The notes under the pieces are model-generated. The model made no database searches. It worked only from the letters and a program-made list of their open reading frames with translations, and had not been told where the DNA came from. The position numbers were made by a program, and so were the translations under genes. 13,400 nt of DNA from Sphaerochaetaceae bacterium (GTDB lineage: Bacteria; Spirochaetota; Spirochaetia; Sphaerochaetales; Sphaerochaetaceae). Below, in pieces: positions 7,690 to 13,400 of this stretch. Location of the stretch: assembly GCA_024405065.1 (NCBI GenBank), contig JAKSPF010000015.1:1-13400 (forward strand), read 5' to 3'. How positions within the stretch are numbered: the stretch's first letter is position 1; each line of letters opens with the position of its first letter.

Positions 7690-10326
7690 TTAAGATTTTC
7701 CGGTAAGAAGAGATTTGAGATTTTTGAGAAACTTCTGATTTTTCATGCCTTCTGCAGCATTCCAGAACGGTTGCAGATACATCAACTTTATTTCAAAATC
7801 CAAATTACTTATGCCACGACCCTGAAGATGTTCACATAGTCTGGCATAGACGCCGTCAATATCTTCAATTTCATGAATGTCTGTCAGCACCCTTGTTTCG
7901 TAGCCGTTGAGAGAAACCCAGTAACCGTCTTCAATTATCTTCATGGAAGGAGCAACATAGATAAGTCCGTCGGTAAAATTGCGATAAATTACAAAACGTC
8001 TCGGACTCATTGAAAGTCTCAGACTTTGAGCCAAAGTTACCGTCTGTGTTTCTTTTCCGCTTTCCGTACGTATTGTTTTGGGTACTGAAGAACGTATCCT
8101 TCCCTGTGCGTGTTCATACCTGTTGTTGTAAAGGACAAGAGTCATTCTTGTATCATCGCCGTTGGTGTAGGCAAAAATACTTTCCTGTACTTCACCGTTT
8201 TCTTCCGCATCAAAGAGCTGGAAGTACCGGCAACCGGAAAACAGTCTGCGCATTTTGAGCAGGGGGAAGATTTTCCGTTCATGCGCTCTTACAAGACCTT
8301 CATCTGCCTGCTCATCCCAATAAGCCCGCTGGTACTCCATTCCGTATTTTTCCCGGAAACCTTCAATTTGACCGTGTCCGAACATAGGAAGACCCGGCAT
8401 TGTGGCAAGTAAGGTACAAACTCCGAAATATTTATCGGAATTCCCGAATTGTGCAATTGCGGTGTCTTCGTCAGGATTGTTCATGAAATTCACATAGCGT
8501 TTGAGAATTTCAGGGTCAAAGAGCAGTGTGGCCTTTATTGACTGTCTGTATTTGGCGTTATCCTGATTTTTCATCATGTGCATGAATGCGCTGTTATAAA
8601 CCCTGTGCATGCCCAAAGTTCTTACAAAGTAACTTTCCATCATCCAGAAAGCCTCTGCAAGAAGGAGTGTATCCGGAACTTCGGACTGAATTCTGTCTAC
8701 AACTTCCCTCCAAAATTCATTCGGAATTCTCCTGTTGAACTCTTCATCACTCATTCCGTAAGGGGTTCTGCCGGCAATATCTCCGCCGGAGCCGGGTTGA
8801 GGATACCACAATCTTTGTATATGACGTTTTGCAAGCGTCATTGCTGCATCAAAGCGGATTATAGGAAAATTTCTTGCTACTTCAAGTATCTGCTGAATCA
8901 CGGCTTCTCTTGCTGCAGGATTCAGAAAATCAATCTGTGCGGTATCATTCCACGGCATTGTGGTACCGTCATTTCCGTGGAAAATGTAGGATGTCTGTCC
9001 GGTTCTGCGGTCATATTTCATAAAAGTCACAGCAGCATCGGTTCTTGAAAAGTAGTGGTCTTCTATCTTTATCTCAATATCGGGATTGTCGGAAAGATTC
9101 TCTCCGGTATAAGAATATGACGGAAACGGCGGCCAGTCCTGCTGAATGAAGTATTCCGGGTGAGCGTAGAGCAGGTTGCTGTCAATTCCGGTGTGATTGG
9201 GAACCATATCGCTTGCAAGTCTTATGCCTCTTTTCCAGCATCTTGCCCGCAGGTTGTTGAGAGCAGACCAGCCTCCCAGTCTGTCTGCAATGTCATACCC
9301 TTTGAGTGAATAGGCTGAAGATTCCGCATCCGGATTTCCGCAGAGGTTCTTTATTTTTTTTGATGCGGGACTTCTCTGCCACAGTCCTATGAGCCACAGT
9401 GCCGTGAAACCTCTGTTTTTCAGTGTGTCCAACTCTTCATCCGGAATCTGGTCAAGGCGGGCAACCTCACGTCTGTATTTTTTTGAGAGCTGATCCAACC
9501 ACACAAGAGTGCTTTTTGCCATCATTACAACGTTGGGCATCCAACTTTTGTCTTCTGAAAAAGATTCAACATCGGATTCATTCCTGTAGTCCGGAACGGT
9601 AAAGAAACCTGAGCCTCCGGTGTTTTGCGGTTTGTTCTCCTCTTTGAGATAATCAAGACTGCGTAACAGAGCAGTTCTGAGTTCGTCCGGCAGAAAGGCT
9701 GCCCAGTTTTTCAGGATGTAAAGTATCTGTTCTTCCAGCGATTCCGGAAAAAGCCTTGCGGGGCGAGTCAGGAATGAAAAAAGGTCTTCATCTGCAGAAT
9801 CCGTAAGACCGGTACCCTGAAGATAACTTCCCAGCAGAGCCTTGAGAGCTTTTGTTCCGCCGGGAAAGGACATTCCGTTCTGATTGAGAAGTTCCTGCGA
9901 TGCTTTAAGAATTGCGGGATTTGCCTGATAAACCTGATGAACAAAGAATGCGCGTACCGTTTCCTCTGTGCTCAATGCTTCTGAAACTTCATCGTCAAGT
10001 TCTGTGGGGAACATCCTGCCGTAGTAATCAAGAACCTTCATGCAGTCCTCGCTCTTACCTGCCAAAACGCTGATTCTTGAGAACGGATCACTGTCCGTTT
10101 CTTTCAGATAAGCGGAAATCACTGTTTGGTAAATCAGGTGAAGTACGGCACATGAATGCAGTTTTGCAGCCGAGACCTTTTCCTGATGTTTTGTGTTGTA
10201 TGTGTGTGAAAGCTCCTGCGCCTGAATGTACATTCTGCGCAGGTTTTCCTTTGTTTCAAATACGGGAGAGAAGAAAATCATCTTCTGCCGTGAATTGTCT
10301 GAAATTCTGAAATCTCTGTTTTTCAT
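7690..10326 (-). CDS. GH13 alpha-amylase-family enzyme with long N-terminal region
   Basis: This large enzyme of 878 residues acts on alpha-glucans by retaining hydrolysis or transfer. The GH13 barrel spans roughly 270-700. Region I is DMVPNH (373-378), region II is RFD with nucleophile D493, and region III is AEAFW with acid/base E558. Region IV reads NNPDED with the third acid D619, so the usual NHD is NPD. NLRARC and GIRLASDMVPNHTG (367-380) resemble a known but little-studied group of large bacterial amylase homologues. Residues 1-260 are mostly helical and unassigned; residues from about 715 form a beta-rich C-terminal part followed by a helical tail. There is no signal peptide, so it is probably cytoplasmic and perhaps acts on stored glucan. 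AGAGGGG sits 3 bases before the ATG. The gap from pth is 44 bases. The exact reaction is uncertain. Confidence 0.92.
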   Translation of the reverse strand: MKNRDFRISDNSRQKMIFFSPVFETKENLRRMYIQAQELSHTYNTKHQEKVSAAKLHSCAVLHLIYQTVISAYLKETDSDPFSRISVLAGKSEDCMKVLDYYGRMFPTELDDEVSEALSTEETVRAFFVHQVYQANPAILKASQELLNQNGMSFPGGTKALKALLGSYLQGTGLTDSADEDLFSFLTRPARLFPESLEEQILYILKNWAAFLPDELRTALLRSLDYLKEENKPQNTGGSGFFTVPDYRNESDVESFSEDKSWMPNVVMMAKSTLVWLDQLSKKYRREVARLDQIPDEELDTLKNRGFTALWLIGLWQRSPASKKIKNLCGNPDAESSAYSLKGYDIADRLGGWSALNNLRARCWKRGIRLASDMVPNHTGIDSNLLYAHPEYFIQQDWPPFPSYSYTGENLSDNPDIEIKIEDHYFSRTDAAVTFMKYDRRTGQTSYIFHGNDGTTMPWNDTAQIDFLNPAAREAVIQQILEVARNFPIIRFDAAMTLAKRHIQRLWYPQPGSGGDIAGRTPYGMSDEEFNRRIPNEFWREVVDRIQSEVPDTLLLAEAFWMMESYFVRTLGMHRVYNSAFMHMMKNQDNAKYRQSIKATLLFDPEILKRYVNFMNNPDEDTAIAQFGNSDKYFGVCTLLATMPGLPMFGHGQIEGFREKYGMEYQRAYWDEQADEGLVRAHERKIFPLLKMRRLFSGCRYFQLFDAEENGEVQESIFAYTNGDDTRMTLVLYNNRYEHAQGRIRSSVPKTIRTESGKETQTVTLAQSLRLSMSPRRFVIYRNFTDGLIYVAPSMKIIEDGYWVSLNGYETRVLTDIHEIEDIDGVYARLCEHLQGRGISNLDFEIKLMYLQPFWNAAEGMKNQKFLKNLKSLLTGKS

Positions 10327-10370
10327 CAGCCCCTCTAAACAAGTTCCTCCAAAACAAGAAAGGCATCGTT

Positions 10371-10889
10371 TTATTCTCCGGTGTTACTTTCTCTGTATTT
10401 TTCAATTATATCACGGCAAAGAAGGAAAGTGTTGTTCAATCGTGATATTTCTTCAGCGGAAAATCCTGAAAGAACCCACGATGCAACCGGTTCTCTTTCA
10501 GGGCGACCGATACCTATTTTAAGGCGGAAGAAATCATCACTTCCCAAGTGTTGTTTTATGCTCCGTAATCCGTTATGTCCTCCGAGTCCTCCGCCACGTC
10601 GGAATTTTACCTGTGCAAAGTCCGTTTCAATATCATCATGTACAACAAGAATGTCCTGTACCGGAATTGAAAAAAAGGCAGCACATTCCTGTACGGAAAG
10701 ACCGCTTTCATTCATGAAGGTCTGAGGTTTGAGCAATACAGCCTGACCCTGACGTGAAAAAAATCCGTGAAATCTGGATTGCCAGCTTATATCCGGAAAA
10801 ATATAGTCACACAGCATTTGACCCGCATTGTGGCGTGTTTTTGAATACTGATTGCCCGGATTTCCGAGAAAAGCAATTAACTTAGCCAT
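10371..10889 (-). CDS. pth: Peptidyl-tRNA hydrolase
   Basis: Pth frees tRNA from peptidyl-tRNA that drops off ribosomes, an essential cytoplasmic recycling step. The key residues of the E. coli enzyme are all present: N10 (LGNPG), catalytic H20 (TRHNAG), N60 (PQTFMNESG), D85 (VHDD) and N106 (GGHNGLRS). The later ones are shifted by a constant 8 positions from E. coli numbering. FRLKIGIGRP (121-130) completes the fold. At 172 residues it is about 20 shorter than E. coli Pth, losing an internal stretch and some C-terminal tail, but it should be active. The ATG has no Shine-Dalgarno sequence, and a perfect TATAAT lies only 11 bases upstream, so the mRNA may be nearly leaderless. It heads the minus-strand cluster. 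Confidence 0.97.
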   Translation of the reverse strand: MAKLIAFLGNPGNQYSKTRHNAGQMLCDYIFPDISWQSRFHGFFSRQGQAVLLKPQTFMNESGLSVQECAAFFSIPVQDILVVHDDIETDFAQVKFRRGGGLGGHNGLRSIKQHLGSDDFFRLKIGIGRPEREPVASWVLSGFSAEEISRLNNTFLLCRDIIEKYRESNTGE

Positions 10890-10900
10890 GATTAAATATT

Positions 10901-10906
10901 ATTATA
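10901..10906 (-). promoter_or_regulatory. Candidate -10 box for pth, inside the divergent start region
   Basis: Read on the minus strand, this is TATAAT, a perfect vegetative -10 hexamer. Transcription would start near 10893-10895, leaving a leader of only about 4-6 bases before the pth ATG. A -35 box at 17-base spacing would be TTTTCT (10924-10929), a poor match lying inside the DUF4416 gene. On the plus strand the same AT-rich stretch offers TATTAT (10897-10902), which could serve the DUF4416 gene with an equally short leader; no good plus-strand -35 is seen. Confidence 0.45.
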
Positions 10907-10911
10907 CAAAT

Positions 10912-11493
10912 ATGGCTGTTGCGAGAAAATTTGAAAAATGTGCATTGGTAATCGGTATTCTTTCTTCTTTGGAAGAAAAGAGGGATGAACTTCTGAATCT
11001 TCTTGAAAAGGATTTCGGACCGATACTTCATGTTTCACGTACTTTGGATTTTCCGTACACGGATTATTATGATAAGGAAATGAGCGGACATCCGGTAAGG
11101 TATCTCATAATGTTTTCAAATTCTGTCGATCCGGCACTGCTTGCAGATTATAAGATGTGTACCAATGAAATAGAGCATGTATTTGAAAATGAAGCAGGAC
11201 GCAGGATAAACATTGATCCGGGAGTTCTCAGCCTCTCAAACTTTGTGCTTGCAAGTTGTAAGAACAGATCTCACCGTATTGCACTGAAAAGCGGGGTGTA
11301 TGCAGAGCTTACACTGATATACCAGAACAAGGATTTTCAATGTCTTCCGTGGACCTATGCCGATTATGCAAGTGAAGAAGTCAAAGAAATTCTGCGTTTC
11401 TTCCGCACAGAATACAAGAGCCGTCTTGTAATTGCCGAAACAAAGAAACAGTGCTTGACAGAAAAGGAACAGTTCTGTACTTGTAAGCCATGA
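10912..11493 (+). CDS. DUF4416 family protein
   Basis: This 193-residue protein matches what I recall of family DUF4416, whose function is unknown. Family-like landmarks are YYDKEM (52-57), TNEIEH (84-89), NIDPG (100-104), HRIALKSGVYAELTL (121-135) and WTYADY (147-152). No membrane segment or nucleotide-binding loop is seen; members are sometimes labelled GTP-binding without a visible P-loop, and none is present here. I chose the ATG at 10912 because the conserved part begins just after it. The frame is open back to an ATG at 10888 and a TTG at 10852, but those starts lie over the pth start or coding region. None of the three has a ribosome binding site. The tail carries C181, C189 and C191, and the stop overlaps the next start as ATGA. 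Confidence 0.85.
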   Translation: MAVARKFEKCALVIGILSSLEEKRDELLNLLEKDFGPILHVSRTLDFPYTDYYDKEMSGHPVRYLIMFSNSVDPALLADYKMCTNEIEHVFENEAGRRINIDPGVLSLSNFVLASCKNRSHRIALKSGVYAELTLIYQNKDFQCLPWTYADYASEEVKEILRFFRTEYKSRLVIAETKKQCLTEKEQFCTCKP

Positions 11494-12368
11494 ACAAAGA
11501 ACAATCTGCAAAGGCGGAACTTATATCTGCATCGGTGATTTTCGGGACAGTCGGACTTATCAGAAAGGCCGTACCGCTCAGTTCTGCAATGCTGTCGATG
11601 GTGCGGGGGTTTATCGGTGCTGCGGTGATGATTGTAATTATGCTGTTGAAAAGACAGAAACCGGATATGCGTGCGGTGAAGCGGGTTGCCGGATATCTGC
11701 TTGCCTCCGGCATTGCAATAGGTGTCAATTGGATTCTTCTGTTTGAGTCATACCGTTATACAAGCGTAAGTGTTGCAACTCTGTGTTACTATATGGCACC
11801 GGTATTTACTTTGATTGCCTCGCCTTTTGTGCTTGGAGAAAAGCTCACATTGAGAAACGTGCTTGCAATTCTTGTTGCACTTGCGGGAATGATACTTGTT
11901 TCAGGAGTAATCGGTGAAAAGTCCGATTCTGAAGAAATTACCGGAATTCTGCTCGGGCTGGGGGCTGCTGTATTGTATGCTTCAGTTGTTCTGCTGAACA
12001 GAAAAATTTCCGGCATTACCGCATCAGACCGAACCGTATTTCAGTTGCTTGTTGCCGGTATTGTTCTTGTTCCGTATGTGATTGTTTCAGAGGACGGTGT
12101 ATATACTGCACTTACATGGAAAACCGTAATGTGCACTGCGGTGATGGGTGTAGTGAATACGGGATTTGCATACAGTCTTTATTTTGACAGCATAAGTACT
12201 CTGAAAACACAGACAGTTGCCCTTTTTACGTACATTGATCCGGTTGTGGCGATTATGATTTCCGCTCTGTTTCTCGGTGAAAGGCTCGGAATTTCAGGTA
12301 TTGCCGGTGCGGTGTTGATTCTCGGTGCCACCGTTTATAATGAGTTGAGCCCGTCTGTAAAAAAGTGA
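11490..12368 (+). CDS. EamA/DMT-family transporter (second copy type)
   Basis: This inner-membrane protein of 292 residues has about ten helices in two EamA repeats (about 8-140 and 150-285). SVIFGTVGLIRK (15-26) in the first helix and FLGERLGISGIAGAVLILGA (261-280) in the last repeat are family features. It differs clearly from the other EamA protein of this window, so the pair is not a recent duplication. It is coupled to the DUF4416 gene by an ATGA overlap and is followed 7 bases later by cysteine synthase. E. coli EamA exports cysteine and O-acetylserine, so a role in exporting a cysteine-pathway compound is tempting. It rests on neighbourhood only, and the true substrate is unknown. Confidence 0.92.
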   Translation: MNKEQSAKAELISASVIFGTVGLIRKAVPLSSAMLSMVRGFIGAAVMIVIMLLKRQKPDMRAVKRVAGYLLASGIAIGVNWILLFESYRYTSVSVATLCYYMAPVFTLIASPFVLGEKLTLRNVLAILVALAGMILVSGVIGEKSDSEEITGILLGLGAAVLYASVVLLNRKISGITASDRTVFQLLVAGIVLVPYVIVSEDGVYTALTWKTVMCTAVMGVVNTGFAYSLYFDSISTLKTQTVALFTYIDPVVAIMISALFLGERLGISGIAGAVLILGATVYNELSPSVKK

Positions 12369-12375
12369 GGAAGAT

Positions 12376-13284
12376 ATGAAGGGAACATCAAGTCTTATAG
12401 GAAATACCCCTTTGGTTCTGCTGTCCGGAGTGATGGAGCATTTTAACCTTAAAACAAAAATCTACGCCAAGTGTGAGATGTACAACCTTACCGGTTCGGC
12501 AAAAGACAGAGTTGCACTTGCAATCATTGAAGATGCCGTAAACGAAGGAAGGCTCGGTACCGGTTCGCCGATAGTGGAAGCAACAAGCGGAAATACCGGA
12601 ATAGGTCTTGCTGCGGTCGGCAGGATGAAAGGTTTTAAGGTCATCATTGTTATGCCGGACAATATGTCAAAGGAGAGAATTGACCTGATACGTGCTTACG
12701 GTGCGGAGGTGGTTCTTACTCCTGCATCAAAAGGAATGACCGGTGCAGTTGAGGAGGCTCACAGGATTGTCGGCACTGAAAAGGGTTTTTTTGCCGATCA
12801 GTTCGGTAATCCGTCAAATTCCAAGGCACACTATATCACGACAGGACCTGAAATTTACAATCAAACCGAAGGGAAAATTGACTGTTTTGTTGCCGGCATA
12901 GGAACAGGCGGTACAATCACCGGTACAGGACGGTATCTTAAGGAGAAACTTCCGGAAATCAGAATTACCGGTGTTGAGCCGTTGTCTTCTCCTGTTCTTA
13001 CCGAAGGGACTGCCGGAAGTCATAAAATTCAGGGCATAGGAGCGGGATTTGTACCGCCTGTTCTGGACAGGTCTCTTTTGGATGAAGTGATTGCGGTTTC
13101 AGATGAAGATGCGTATTTTTACACCAAGCTTCTGGTAAGAACCGATGGCATTCTTGCGGGTATTTCATCCGGTGCTGCACTCAAAGCGGCATGTGATATT
13201 GCTGAAACGGGGCGCTATGAAAATATTACGGTGATTTTACCTGACAGCGGGATGCGCTATATGTCAACGGGAGTTTTCAGCTGA
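12376..13284 (+). CDS. cysK: Cysteine synthase (O-acetylserine sulfhydrylase, CysK type)
   Basis: This PLP enzyme makes cysteine from O-acetylserine and sulfide in the cytoplasm. In its 302 residues, the PLP lysine is K43 within TGSAKDR, the substrate loop is TSGNTG (70-75), and the phosphate-binding glycine loop is GTGGT (177-181 region). GSHKIQGIGAGFVP (214-227) is typical of CysK rather than cystathionine beta-synthase, and PDSGMRY (289-295) closes the active site. Length is normal for the family. The usual GSVKDR is GSAKDR here, a mild change. GAGGAAG at 12367-12373 overlaps the transporter stop and gives a good ribosome binding site. No cysE or sulfate-assimilation genes are in view, so the sulfide source is unknown. 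Closely related OAS-type enzymes cannot be excluded. Confidence 0.93.
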   Translation: MKGTSSLIGNTPLVLLSGVMEHFNLKTKIYAKCEMYNLTGSAKDRVALAIIEDAVNEGRLGTGSPIVEATSGNTGIGLAAVGRMKGFKVIIVMPDNMSKERIDLIRAYGAEVVLTPASKGMTGAVEEAHRIVGTEKGFFADQFGNPSNSKAHYITTGPEIYNQTEGKIDCFVAGIGTGGTITGTGRYLKEKLPEIRITGVEPLSSPVLTEGTAGSHKIQGIGAGFVPPVLDRSLLDEVIAVSDEDAYFYTKLLVRTDGILAGISSGAALKAACDIAETGRYENITVILPDSGMRYMSTGVFS

Positions 13285-13311
13285 CAAACGGCGGTGATTT
13301 ACAGGTGAGTT

Positions 13312-13339
13312 TTGAAAGTTCCTCTGTAATCCGTATTGT
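13312..13339 (+). promoter_or_regulatory. Possible promoter for the gene at the right edge
   Basis: TTGAAA (13312-13317) and TATTGT (13334-13339) are separated by 16 bases, giving 5/6 and 4/6 matches to the vegetative consensus. They lie in the 99-base gap after cysK. No terminator hairpin is visible between the cysK stop and this site, so read-through from cysK is also possible. Confidence 0.3.
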
Positions 13340-13370
13340 ACTCATAGGGATAAGGGAATATTATGTATGC

Positions 13371-13400
13371 GGAGGGTTTCAACATGAGAGCAGTTACTTT
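13371..13400 (+). CDS. Start of a further gene (partial, cut by the window edge)
   Basis: A strong ribosome binding site, GGAGGG (13371-13376), lies 7 bases before an ATG at 13384 that opens MRAVT before the window ends. An in-frame ATG at 13363 is an alternative, but the Shine-Dalgarno spacing favours 13384. Five residues are too few to name the product. Confidence 0.5.

Noticed and set aside
8578..9048. A 156-codon open frame on the plus strand inside the GH13 gene
   Set aside because: It lies wholly opposite a well-supported GH13 coding region. Its translation is low-complexity and His/Cys/Ser-rich, as expected of an antisense shadow, with no family motif.
10852..10911. Upstream TTG (10852) or ATG (10888) starts for the DUF4416 gene
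   Set aside because: The extra residues are just the reverse of the pth N-terminal coding region, no ribosome binding site precedes either start, and the conserved domain begins after the ATG at 10912.
5458..12368. The two EamA transporters as a recent duplication or repeat
   Set aside because: They have equal length and the same fold, but the sequences differ throughout, including helix 1 and the final repeat. They are distinct subfamily members.
1..13400. Mobile element, CRISPR, defence island or tRNA in the window
   Set aside because: No transposase, integrase, direct-repeat array, restriction or toxin-type gene, or tRNA-like segment is visible. Intergenic gaps are too short to hide one.

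Overview
This is a compact bacterial chromosome segment with base composition in the mid-40s % G+C by eye. It holds twelve complete protein-coding genes and fragments at both edges. There are no RNA genes, insertion sequences, CRISPR arrays or integrated elements that I can see, and no gene-free stretch longer than about 120 bases. The long (about 550-residue) form of cofactor-independent phosphoglycerate mutase, a DUF4416 protein, the intracellular-type GH13 enzyme and the codon habits suggest a host-associated or anaerobic bacterium. A Treponema-like spirochaete is my best guess, but this is recall-based and not proven by the sequence.

Region 1 (1-6336, plus strand) looks like one operon of five tightly packed genes: gpmI, a PfkB-family (adenosine-kinase-like) kinase, lgt, an aminopeptidase P of the long XPNPEP type, and an EamA/DMT transporter. 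Gaps are 5 and 32 bases, followed by an 11-base overlap and an ATGA stop-start overlap. The first two genes are central carbon and nucleoside/sugar metabolism. lgt makes lipoproteins, aminopeptidase P trims peptides, and the transporter could move a metabolite such as an amino acid, although its substrate is unknown.

Region 2 (6350-10889, minus strand) converges on region 1 with only 13 bases between the stop codons. In transcription order it is pth (peptidyl-tRNA hydrolase), a large cytoplasmic GH13 alpha-amylase-family enzyme with a roughly 260-residue unassigned N-terminal part, an unrecognised 194-residue soluble protein, and an unrecognised 245-residue protein with 7-8 membrane segments. 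The last two overlap at ATGA. This is the least explained part of the window.

Region 3 (10912-13284, plus strand) diverges from pth. The start codons are only 22 bases apart, across an AT-rich stretch that holds a perfect TATAAT for the pth direction. Its order is a DUF4416 protein, a second EamA/DMT transporter (ATGA overlap), and a cysK-type cysteine synthase (7-base gap). By analogy with known EamA exporters of cysteine and O-acetylserine, the transporter could handle a cysteine-pathway metabolite, but this rests on context alone. The window ends 17 bases into a further plus-strand gene that has a strong ribosome binding site.

Most of this is ordinary housekeeping sequence. I see no clear sign of a dramatic new system. 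The items worth a second look are the GH13 enzyme with its two unknown partners, the near-leaderless divergent pth/DUF4416 start region, and the apparent complete absence of CTAG from the window.
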